A DNA stretch of 34,218 bases, taken from the IMG/VR virus record IMGVR_UViG_3300043425_000685, positions 1 through 34,218 of that record. One strand, given 5' to 3'. Below, in pieces: positions 1 through 5,449 of this stretch. Each line of letters opens with the position of its first letter. The first letter of the stretch is position 1. The stretch comes from a virus. Position numbers and translations under genes: made by a program. The notes beneath the pieces are model-generated. The model was not told the origin of the DNA, searched no databases, and saw only the letters and a program-made list of their open reading frames with translations.

Positions 1-165
1 CATATCAATTGAAACATCAAGCATCGGCTCAGTGCATCGATCCCGTATCCATTTACTAAGATTGCCACCGCTATACTTCCTCGCGTTTTGTTCCATCTTC
101 TTTTTTTCGTCGGGAGACATCCTTATAAATACTTTCACATTTTGATGCTGCTTTTTTGACCGCAT
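1..165 (-). CDS. Ribbon-helix-helix-like protein, 3' end cut by window edge
   Basis: The frame runs 55 codons from an ATG at 165 to the left edge without a stop, so the gene is partial. GAGG lies 9 bases before the ATG, and an in-frame TAG lies six codons upstream, which fixes the start. The visible product begins with a basic stretch, then a short beta-strand-like segment (VKVFIRMSPDE), a helix and a second helix ending SKWIRDRC. This is the layout of ribbon-helix-helix DNA-binding proteins and MobC-like proteins. It follows the endolysin gene on the same strand after a 54-base gap. An earlier AAGGAG on the minus strand near 193-198 is too far away to serve this start. The family call rests on pattern only; target and role are unknown. 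Confidence 0.55.
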   Translation of the reverse strand, partial: MRSKKQHQNVKVFIRMSPDEKKKMEQNARKYSGGNLSKWIRDRCTEPMLDVSIDM

Positions 166-219
166 AACTAATGACCTCGGCTAATAATATTCTCCTTATA
201 ACTAGCCATACAGCGCCAA

Positions 220-780
220 TCATGTCGATAATTCTTTTCTTATCTGCGCCATTGTGAATGACATTATTAGCCCTGGATCAATTTTACGCCCTTTTGGCAT
301 AGCGCATTCATCATGCCCGCAAATATTAGCTGCTGATATCCCAAAGTCAGCCATCAAGCCCCGCAAAAGTTTGATCAACGCTTTTTCCTGTTTTTCAGTT
401 GCAGCATCCCATAGATGCCCTCCTCGCTTAACAGGATTGGCTATTTTCGTGCCATTCCATGCCAGACCATCTCCATTAAGAAGGCCCCAACTAAGGAGAG
501 ACACAGATAAGTGAGTTCTGTTAGGAGACTGACCGCTCCAATTAGCTTTCCCAGCATGATTCACCGCCTTGGCTAGATTAGCCGTTTGATGCAGTAGCCC
601 CTCACGATCAATTATGAAGTGATACCCGCATTTTGATTTATCCATTTCACGCTTTACGCGTTCTAAATTACCATCAGCGGTATAATGAACCGTAATACCA
701 GTAGGCAAAGCAGGCCAAGCAGTTGTTCCTAGCCTGTCTATCTCCCAATAGCTGTGTGCTTTTTCATAAATGCTTTTCAA
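220..780 (-). CDS. Endolysin: N-acetylmuramoyl-L-alanine amidase (Amidase_2/PGRP fold)
   Basis: This 186-residue zinc amidase should cut the bond between muramic acid and the stem peptide of peptidoglycan at the end of infection. Visible zinc ligands are H32 (VHYTADG), H156 (GHDE) and D168 (GRKIDPG), the H-H-D set seen in AmiD-like members. The YHFIIDREG strand (53-61), the NHAG segment near 74-77 and K166 also fit the family. It has no signal peptide or cell-wall binding domain, so it probably needs a holin or other membrane lesion to reach its substrate. Translation appears to start at a TTG that overlaps the upstream TGA (TTGA), with GAGG seven bases before it. No other start keeps H32. 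It is the last gene of the minus-strand lysis group. Confidence 0.92.
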   Translation of the reverse strand: MKSIYEKAHSYWEIDRLGTTAWPALPTGITVHYTADGNLERVKREMDKSKCGYHFIIDREGLLHQTANLAKAVNHAGKANWSGQSPNRTHLSVSLLSWGLLNGDGLAWNGTKIANPVKRGGHLWDAATEKQEKALIKLLRGLMADFGISAANICGHDECAMPKGRKIDPGLIMSFTMAQIRKELST

Positions 781-1037
781 GTTAAAGCCTCAACAAGTTT
801 AAAAATCGCATCTTTCAAGTCATTCAATAGTATATCTTTTTCCTCACCGCTTAAATCTGCAAGCTCATCATCAATATCGCCCGAACCATTAATTGCAGCA
901 ACAAGGTCAGGCGCAATGGTTAAAGCCTTCATAGCATCGAATATGTCCAATTTCCCATCGGCTTTGGCATCTTTTATAGATACCGCTATACTCTTCACCA
1001 AACCAATGGCCTCTTGAGTTTCTTTTATTCCCTTCAT
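777..1037 (-). CDS. Small acidic helical protein in lysis module, unknown function
   Basis: This 86-residue protein starts at an ATG with AGGAGA five bases upstream, and its stop overlaps the TTG start of the endolysin. It is predicted to be mostly helical, is acidic in its second half (DIDDELADLSGEEKD) and has no transmembrane segment or signal peptide. Short proteins of this layout, with an alternating hydrophobic N-terminal helix, a GxLDxFD-type turn and an acidic C-terminal half, are common next to phage lysis or tail genes without an assigned role. Its first 131 bases overlap the end of the lipoprotein gene in another frame. I cannot assign a function. It does not look like a holin because it lacks a membrane span. 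Confidence 0.75.
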   Translation of the reverse strand: MKGIKETQEAIGLVKSIAVSIKDAKADGKLDIFDAMKALTIAPDLVAAINGSGDIDDELADLSGEEKDILLNDLKDAIFKLVEALT

Positions 1038-1152
1038 TGGTTTCTCCTATGATATAATTTTCTTGCTCCAATGGCGTGGAGCTATGCCCTTGGGCAAGCT
1101 CCTTTTCTTCCCCGCAGGCAGCAACTATTAAAATTAAAAATAACTTCCTCAA
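907..1152 (-). CDS. Small lipoprotein, candidate outer-membrane spanin (o-spanin)
   Basis: The 81-residue product opens MRKLFLILIVAAC, a minimal lipoprotein signal with a lipobox ending at C13, followed by a short hydrophilic polar chain. It starts at a TTG that overlaps the TGA of the preceding membrane coiled-coil gene (TTGA), with AAGG eight bases upstream. Its last 131 bases overlap the next gene in a different frame. A small lipoprotein directly after a one-span coiled-coil protein and just before an endolysin is the usual arrangement of Rz/Rz1 spanins, which fuse inner and outer membranes of Gram-negative hosts at lysis. The C-terminal part, read inside the overlap, has a composition that could simply reflect the other frame. 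The spanin role is inferred from position and topology. Confidence 0.55.
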   Translation of the reverse strand: MRKLFLILIVAACGEEKELAQGHSSTPLEQENYIIGETNEGNKRNSRGHWFGEEYSGIYKRCQSRWEIGHIRCYEGFNHCA

Positions 1153-1364
1153 TATCTTCGCCTTTTACCTAATTCTTTTTCAATCCTATATAAAGCCTCT
1201 TCCGTTCTTTGCTCTTCATACTCAATTCTTGCTTGCAACTTAAGTTGCTCAACTTGTAGTGCCCTGATATTCTGATTTAAATTATCCACATATTTAAACA
1301 TAAAAGTACCTAGCATTCCGAAGATGCCTAGAATCAATCTGTTTATGAGGTTGTTATAATCCAT
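1149..1364 (-). CDS. One-span membrane protein with coiled coil, candidate i-spanin
   Basis: I choose the ATG at 1362-1364 (MDYNNLINRL), which has AAGG six bases upstream. A longer reading from a TTG at 1409 would add 15 residues containing a duplicated MDYNN and has poorer start signals. The 71-residue product has one hydrophobic span at about residues 8-25 and then a charged heptad-rich helix to the C-terminus (LNQNIRALQVEQLKLQ, later EEQRTEEALYRIEKEL). An N-terminal anchor with a periplasmic coiled coil is the topology of inner-membrane spanins. A one-span holin is the alternative. The gene overlaps the lipoprotein gene by four bases and is divergent from the plus-strand cassette that begins at 1409. 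Confidence 0.6.
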   Translation of the reverse strand: MDYNNLINRLILGIFGMLGTFMFKYVDNLNQNIRALQVEQLKLQARIEYEEQRTEEALYRIEKELGKRRRY

Positions 1365-1389
1365 GATATGCCTTGTGTTATTATAATCC

Positions 1390-1705
1390 ATATAGAGGAT
1401 ATCGTACAATGATTAGCGATGAATTGCTCAAAATATACGACGAGATGGAGTTGAAAGCCACGCCTAGACCGTGGTCTAGTTTCATTCGTCGTCGTCCTGG
1501 TTATGGAAAATTGGTTTTTTGGGAAAGAAGGCCACTAATGGAAGTGATCTTCGATTGTGAGCAGGATGCTCGCTACCTCGCATTTATAAGAAACATCGTC
1601 CCAGAGCTCGTAAAGGAAGTTCGGGAACTAAGGAGGGAGCTTGCACAATTACGAAGAAATAAAACTGATCCTTAGCATCACATGGATGCTTGTAATCCTC
1701 TATAT
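1390..1705. repeat. 11-bp inverted repeat flanking the plus-strand gene
   Basis: ATATAGAGGAT at 1390-1400 is matched by its exact reverse complement ATCCTCTATAT at 1695-1705. The left copy contains the Shine-Dalgarno-like GAGG of the 1409 gene, and the right copy lies inside the first tiny membrane ORF. In a transcript the two arms could pair and hide the ribosome binding site, or they may be a chance match. Only the positions and the match are seen directly. Confidence 0.4.
1409..1675 (+). CDS. Small phage protein, Ea22-like layout, unknown function
   Basis: This 88-residue protein starts MISDELLK, with GAGG ten bases before the ATG. It contains ATPRPW near residue 19, a central FDCEQDARYLAFIRNIVPELV segment split across a short helix, and a charged terminal helix (KEVRELRRELAQLRR). 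Many small phage proteins share the pattern of an acidic helix, ATPGPW, a DAxFIAxAR..VPxLxxEVxxLR segment and a coil. The Ea22-like accessory proteins are one such group, of unknown role. It lies on the plus strand in an otherwise minus-strand region, only 44 bases from the divergent lysis genes. Two TATAAT words (1355-1360 and 1382-1387) sit in that gap, but neither has a convincing -35 partner. Confidence 0.75.
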   Translation: MISDELLKIYDEMELKATPRPWSSFIRRRPGYGKLVFWERRPLMEVIFDCEQDARYLAFIRNIVPELVKEVRELRRELAQLRRNKTDP

Positions 1706-1727
1706 CATGTACAGGCTTGATCAATGA
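1641..1727 (+). CDS. Tiny membrane peptide (28 aa), TTG start
   Basis: A TTG at 1641 is preceded by AAGGAGG four bases away, a much stronger ribosome binding site than most here. The frame is closed just upstream by a TAA. The peptide has a short polar start (HNYEEIK) and then a continuous hydrophobic run (LILSITWMLVILYIMY) ending RLDQ, so one membrane span is likely. It begins inside the last 35 bases of the 1409 gene in the +1 frame, and its TGA overlaps the ATG of the next tiny ORF. It is too short for normal gene finders. A holin-like, toxin-like or signalling role is possible but nothing identifies it. A chance ORF is the main alternative. Confidence 0.45.
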   Translation: MHNYEEIKLILSITWMLVILYIMYRLDQ

Positions 1728-1810
1728 GTTTAATCATTGCCTGCATAGTCATTTTCAAAAAATGGAGAAATAAAAAAAAACGAGAGATAGACCAATGGAT
1801 TTACTGGTAA
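1724..1810 (+). CDS. Second tiny membrane peptide (28 aa), coupled by ATGA
   Basis: The ATG at 1724 overlaps the stop of the preceding tiny ORF as ATGA, a junction seen at many confirmed gene pairs in this window. The product starts with a short hydrophobic segment (SLIIACIVIF), continues with a strongly basic stretch (KKWRNKKKRE) and ends DQWIYW. The pattern suggests a peptide that inserts at the inner membrane with its basic tail in the cytoplasm. The last ten bases overlap the convergent metzincin gene. Both tiny ORFs have exactly 28 coding codons. Their function is unknown, and translation has to be shown before they count as genes. Confidence 0.42.
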   Translation: MSLIIACIVIFKKWRNKKKREIDQWIYW

Positions 1811-2430
1811 GGCACACACAGCCTAGCCCCATTCACACCAAGGCTTTCATAGTATCCAGCCACACAAAACGGTTGACCATATTTGATATGAGAATATAAT
1901 GCGCGAGCGCCAATAATATCGTCAGGCTGCAAAACCGTGAAATAATATAGATAGTTCATGATGCTTGGCGGTTGATTCACCTCCACATACATATCGGCAA
2001 GCCCAACAAGATGTCCCATTTCATGTAAAATGATCGTAGCTCTATAGTCTCGCTGCGAATAGGCAAGCTGGATAATGCCGTTTGTTGGCTCTGCGTATGA
2101 TCTATTGATATAAGCATTGACTATAAATTTGTAAGATCGTGTCGAGTTTTCCCAGATAACCGTAGGATTCTTGTAAGGCCAATCAATCGCGCTCGCCCAT
2201 TGGGTAATAGCTGCTGCAATTTCAGTCCTGATTGCCTCTGATTCAGCTTGATTCATCACAAGCCCATGCTGCCAAAGCCCAAAATAGACTACGCCTGCGT
2301 TTCGCTCAATGTGGCTATATAAACCGTATTGAGAAATTGGTATTGGCAAAGCTCCGTAATTTACTCTTGGCTTTGCGGTGAGTACCGCACTGAAACAGAA
2401 TAGAATGAATGATAGATAATACTTGCCCAT
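1801..2430 (-). CDS. Secreted metzincin-type zinc metalloprotease
   Basis: The 209-residue product begins with a Sec-type signal (KYYLSFILFCFSAVLTA) with cleavage expected near residue 19. The active site HEMGHLVGLAD spans 136-146, giving H136, E137, H140 and D146 in an HExxHxxGxxD pattern. PSIMNY at 155-160 supplies the Met-turn of metzincins, and the following QPDDIIGARALY resembles the helix that ends matrixin-type (M10) catalytic domains. Cysteines 189 and 205 could form a disulfide in a short C-terminal extension. No propeptide or cysteine switch is obvious. The gene starts inside the 3' end of the HNH gene (70-base overlap). A secreted or periplasmic protease is unusual beside phage lysis genes; it may be cargo or may act on host surface proteins. 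The substrate is unknown. Confidence 0.85.
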   Translation of the reverse strand: MGKYYLSFILFCFSAVLTAKPRVNYGALPIPISQYGLYSHIERNAGVVYFGLWQHGLVMNQAESEAIRTEIAAAITQWASAIDWPYKNPTVIWENSTRSYKFIVNAYINRSYAEPTNGIIQLAYSQRDYRATIILHEMGHLVGLADMYVEVNQPPSIMNYLYYFTVLQPDDIIGARALYSHIKYGQPFCVAGYYESLGVNGARLCVPYQ

Positions 2431-2720
2431 ACGTGGCTATCCTCTCGATAAGTGCGGTAATTGCCTGCATGTCCCACAAATAAATGGCAATTTATTCCCA
2501 TTTTTTTAGATTCGCAAAGAGTGATTAGATTGGAAGGATCCAGCTCAAGCTCAGGCGCTATGTGGAATGGAATTTTGTGGTGTACTTCTAGCTTTTCTTT
2601 TCCACCACATGCTGCACATGTAGAGTTAACCGCAAGGAAATTAGCTCGAAGCTTTTTCCATTGCGGAGATCGTTTAGCGAATAAGGGAGCTTTATTGCTG
2701 ATTAAGTCCTTCAACCCCAC
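2361..2720 (-). CDS. HNH endonuclease
   Basis: This 119-residue protein has the HNH layout: CAAC at 35-38, the LEVHHKIP core with H47 and H48, DPSNLITLC with N64 and C69, and CH at 78-79. The two cysteine pairs should bind a structural zinc and the histidine-asparagine set a catalytic metal. It likely begins at a GTG with AAAGGG six bases upstream, overlapping the Tad1-like gene by 29 bases. Small HNH proteins like this often sit beside terminase genes and help DNA packaging. Here it is about 30 kb away, inside an accessory cluster, so a separate role is equally possible. The 25 residues at the C-terminus are read inside the metzincin gene. Confidence 0.85.
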   Translation of the reverse strand: MGLKDLISNKAPLFAKRSPQWKKLRANFLAVNSTCAACGGKEKLEVHHKIPFHIAPELELDPSNLITLCESKKMGINCHLFVGHAGNYRTYREDSHVWASIIYHSFYSVSVRYSPQSQE

Positions 2721-3093
2721 GCAAAACCCTTTCAGCCGTTCGACGTTTAAGCCACATCGATGCTTCTTGAAGCTTGGTTATTGCAATTGCATTTTCTCGA
2801 CACGGAAAGGATCTATTAGCCTCGGTTAACATGTGTTCAACAGCAGATATGATACAATCTATCTGACAGCCATTCACGCCTTTTTCTCGAACAGGCCCAT
2901 TTTGCAAGTTGAATGTAAGTGAGTTCTTGTCCCTGCGAATATAGATATACTTGAAAGGTCTAATCTCCGTTTCAAACCACTGATAATCCATCTGTCCGCT
3001 TGAGTTAAACTTATGCGGATACTTTTCTCTTAAGCAATCCATCTCAACGACTTCAAAGCCCTCAATACTTTTCGCGTCGAAATATTCAAGCAT
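2692..3093 (-). CDS. Tad1/Acb2-family anti-defence protein (cyclic nucleotide sponge)
   Basis: The C-terminal half carries the hallmark of the Acb2/Tad1 hairpin domain: GPVREKGVNGCQ (66-77), FPCRENAIAITKLQEA (96-111) and RTAERVLRGVEG (118-129), numbered from the ATG at 3093. Tad1 proteins bind the gcADPR signals of Thoeris defence, and Acb2 binds cyclic di- and trinucleotides of CBASS. Both act as oligomeric sponges in the infected cell, without an enzyme site. The first 60 or so residues, with MDCLREKYPHKFN and IRPFKYIYIRRD, are not something I recognise and may form the beta core. The ATG overlaps the stop of the lipoprotein gene (TGATG) with GGGG eight bases upstream; TTG and GTG codons two and one codons earlier are alternatives. 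Ligand choice cannot be read from the sequence. Confidence 0.8.
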   Translation of the reverse strand: MLEYFDAKSIEGFEVVEMDCLREKYPHKFNSSGQMDYQWFETEIRPFKYIYIRRDKNSLTFNLQNGPVREKGVNGCQIDCIISAVEHMLTEANRSFPCRENAIAITKLQEASMWLKRRTAERVLRGVEGLNQQ

Positions 3094-4001
3094 CACCAAA
3101 ACCCCGCAATCATTCCAGCGACTAAGAAGTCAACCGCATCATGCGTTTCCTCTTTTTCGCACGGTTTCCAATCATCACCAAAGTCTCGCTGAAATAAATA
3201 CTCCTCGCAGCGATCTCGACTAGTGGGCAATCTATCACTGGGAAACAAAGATTCGTCGAGCAATATTTCTGCCGTCTTAGACTGATCGCCATCTCGATAC
3301 GCATGATAAGCAGCCTGAAAGATCGCATTCTTTGGCTGCCTGTCTACCTGTGAGCGAAGCACGAAATCAGCTACATCATCGGTTTCGCCTGTAAGCTCCC
3401 CATCCAGCCAGATTTTTAGCACGTCAAGATGAGCAAGAAAACCGCGATTGATGACTGGAATCGCAGCCTCTTCGGTTGGAATTGGCGTGCCGCTCCAGGA
3501 GCCTGAGAGGTACTTGTAGAGCCGTTCCATGGTTAAGATAAGGCCAGGAGACATGATAACGCGAGAAATGCCTTCAGCAGTATCTGTCGGCCTTCCTAAT
3601 ACGTAACGATTTGCATCAACGTAAGCCTTGAACCGCGCAAGAGCTGGAAGGTCTTTACTCTTGTAAAGTTGCACGAAAAGCATCAGCGCCATGTCCTTTG
3701 AGAAGTCAGATTGACTTTCTCCCTTATCGAAGCAGTCTTTCTCAGGCGAGCGATACCAGCGGCCATTGTCTTCAGACTTGAAAAGATCGGCATCTTTACA
3801 CCCCCCACTGGCAAGGCATAAGGCAGTAAAGCCGACAGAGTCGCAACGTGAATGAGCATAACCATGCTCATTTAAAGCTTGCGATTGTAGCGATAGATAC
3901 AAGTCACGCTTCGCTAGCAATGGATCTGGAGCCGCTGGAGAATCTTTTTTTTCTGACTTCGAACACGAAAATAAAAGTAAAATTAAAAGATATTTCAACA
4001 T
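3093..4001 (-). CDS. Large lipoprotein, unknown function
   Basis: The 302-residue product has a very short lipoprotein signal (MLKYLLILLLFSC, lipobox cysteine C13) and a proline-rich linker (SPAAPDP). The mature part is helical, with cysteines in HSRCDSVGFTALCL, GGCKDAD and EKDCFD, and an SDFSKDMALMLF helix. The pattern resembles an all-helical toroid of the glycosidase or cyclase kind, where an early Asp or Glu and an SxxSxDM segment line a cleft, but I cannot name the family and no catalytic set is proved. A lipoprotein carried with phage late genes could be a superinfection-exclusion factor or a surface modifier. Its stop overlaps the ATG of the Tad1-like gene. The start has GGAGG nine bases upstream, inside a hairpin. 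Confidence 0.75.
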   Translation of the reverse strand: MLKYLLILLLFSCSKSEKKDSPAAPDPLLAKRDLYLSLQSQALNEHGYAHSRCDSVGFTALCLASGGCKDADLFKSEDNGRWYRSPEKDCFDKGESQSDFSKDMALMLFVQLYKSKDLPALARFKAYVDANRYVLGRPTDTAEGISRVIMSPGLILTMERLYKYLSGSWSGTPIPTEEAAIPVINRGFLAHLDVLKIWLDGELTGETDDVADFVLRSQVDRQPKNAIFQAAYHAYRDGDQSKTAEILLDESLFPSDRLPTSRDRCEEYLFQRDFGDDWKPCEKEETHDAVDFLVAGMIAGFW

Positions 4002-4004
4002 TTA

Positions 4005-4036
4005 AACCGCCCTCCTTTCGAGCGGGAGGGTTGGTT
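4005..4036 (-). promoter_or_regulatory. Hairpin over the lipoprotein ribosome binding site
   Basis: On the minus strand CCCTCC (4030-4025) pairs exactly with GGAGGG (4015-4010) around a nine-base loop, and AACC (4036-4033) with GGTT (4008-4005) extends it past a small internal loop. The stem starts at the stop of the fibre gene and includes the GGAGG of the lipoprotein gene. Only three U residues follow, so it is a weak terminator at best. It may instead lower translation of the lipoprotein or mark a processing site. Confidence 0.5.
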
Positions 4037-4883
4037 AGGCTATGCGCACGGCCCTTACTGTGCCCTGCATTCTTGCATTCGCCCCTGTCGGGGTGGCTTT
4101 GCCGTAGTAATTAGTGCTGCTACTAAGATTCACAGTAATCGACACATACGTGCCTGGATTGAGTGCAGTTCCAGACGCGAATACTTGTGTACTGTTACCA
4201 GTTGTATTGCTTACATCAGAAAAAGTCGTAGCCCCAGAATCTGTAGATATACCTATTGCAACTGCGCTAAGGGATGCAGCGCCAGTGGTGCGGCTAGAGT
4301 TCTCTATTCTCCATACGCCGGCTGTAAGAGCCAATACAGACGTAGTCGACCAACTTCCATTAGTTGCGGTATTAAAATCATAAGTTACTTCTTTTATCTC
4401 CCCCACATACCCAGCACTAATCGCAGCGCCAGTCGTCAAACCAGGCGCTTGCCCAGCCTTATAAGCGCCTTGAACGCTAGCCGTTGCAAGCGTCACATTC
4501 GATCCATCCACCTGCAACGGAAACTGAGCACCCAAAGCAGGAGCATCAAGCTTGTATTGAATATAAGCCGAGGCAAAGCCTGTGAAGTTAGGAAGCGTAG
4601 CGACAAGATTCGTTCCGCTCATTGAGAACGTAACTATTGGAGAGCCGCCTATGTCGTCGCCTGATATATCTGCAGCAGCTACTTCATAAGTTCCTGCTCC
4701 GTTCTTTACTACTTGAACTATGACAACCGCACGATAATCAGTAGTAGCATCGACGTAAACAAATCCCGTGAGAATTTGCCCATCGTATGCAGACATATTT
4801 TGCACGGTTGTAGCACCGTTATTCGCGAGCGAAACTCTTGTTGTCGTCGGAGTGAAGCCGGTTTTTGACGATAATGAGGCCAA
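4035..4883 (-). CDS. Tail fibre or host-contact structural protein
   Basis: The 282-residue protein is rich in Thr, Ser, Ala, Gly and Val with no charged clusters, typical of beta-rich phage fibre subunits. It starts at a TTG with AAGGAG seven bases upstream. Residues 1-150 look like alternating beta strands (ILTGFVYVDATTDYRAVVIVQV). The C-terminal 120 residues (WRIENSSRTTGAASLSAVAIG onward in short strands, then NLSSSTNYYGKATPTG) resemble a C1q- or TNF-like jelly roll often found at fibre tips. It is the last virion-type gene before the accessory block and is separated from the collar proteins by a homing endonuclease gene. Receptor specificity cannot be predicted. Confidence 0.65.
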   Translation of the reverse strand: MASLSSKTGFTPTTTRVSLANNGATTVQNMSAYDGQILTGFVYVDATTDYRAVVIVQVVKNGAGTYEVAAADISGDDIGGSPIVTFSMSGTNLVATLPNFTGFASAYIQYKLDAPALGAQFPLQVDGSNVTLATASVQGAYKAGQAPGLTTGAAISAGYVGEIKEVTYDFNTATNGSWSTTSVLALTAGVWRIENSSRTTGAASLSAVAIGISTDSGATTFSDVSNTTGNSTQVFASGTALNPGTYVSITVNLSSSTNYYGKATPTGANARMQGTVRAVRIA

Positions 4884-4897
4884 GGTAAATCTCCTTT

Positions 4898-5440
4898 TTA
4901 AACGATTTTTCTTTGTCTTTTGCCTGTATAATGACTTACCGTTGATTGATGAAGCCCGTATTTTGCTGCAATATCCTTATTTCTCATTCCCATCTTATGA
5001 TCATTAAGTAGTTCTAAATATTGCTCATTAGATATTTTTGATGAATAGTGCTTTTCACCGCTGACTTTTTCTCGGAGCTTTCTAGCAAAATTATCTCTCA
5101 GGCCAATTTCCCATGAATGCCTAATATTTTCCGCATGAGTAACGTACTCCAAATTATCTATGCTATTATTTTTTTTATTGCCATCTTTATGATTGACTTG
5201 CATGCCATTTTCTTTTGGGCCTATCCATGCTAAGGCAACTAAAGTATGCACGAAAAAGGAATGACCTTTACCATTTTTGCATAAAGCAACTTTCATATAA
5301 CCCTCTGGAGATTTTGCAGCGGATAATTGCTTTATTCTTTTTATATGATAATTATGTGCTCTCACAGAAAGAGATAAAACTTTACCGTCTTTAGTGCATC
5401 CATAATTATCAAAACCAGGAATGATCTTGTATTCATCCAT
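4898..5440 (-). CDS. Free-standing HNH homing endonuclease (NUMOD4-HNH-HTH)
   Basis: The 180-residue protein has three parts. Residues 1-30 (YKIIPGFDNYGCTKDGKVLSL) match the NUMOD4 motif. Residues 80-110 hold the HNH_3 core VNHKDGNKKNNSIDNLEYVT, with H84 and two Asn positions in place. The C-terminus (LLNDHKMGMRNKDIAAKYGLHQSTV across two helices) is a helix-turn-helix that would help find the target site. Such genes spread by cutting an allele that lacks them. It starts at an ATG with AAGGA six bases upstream and lies between two fibre genes with no overlap, as expected for an insertion. The target is probably in the neighbouring fibre region of related phages. Confidence 0.9.
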   Translation of the reverse strand: MDEYKIIPGFDNYGCTKDGKVLSLSVRAHNYHIKRIKQLSAAKSPEGYMKVALCKNGKGHSFFVHTLVALAWIGPKENGMQVNHKDGNKKNNSIDNLEYVTHAENIRHSWEIGLRDNFARKLREKVSGEKHYSSKISNEQYLELLNDHKMGMRNKDIAAKYGLHQSTVSHYTGKRQRKIV

Positions 5441-5449
5441 ATATTTTCC

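Noticed and set aside
1365-1408. Two TATAAT boxes in the divergent gap as promoters of the plus-strand cassette
   Set aside because: Neither has a recognisable -35 at normal spacing; mentioned only in the gene entry.
4114-4625. Plus-strand frames antisense to the fibre gene
   Set aside because: Low-complexity shadow of Ser/Thr-rich coding sequence, without start signals.
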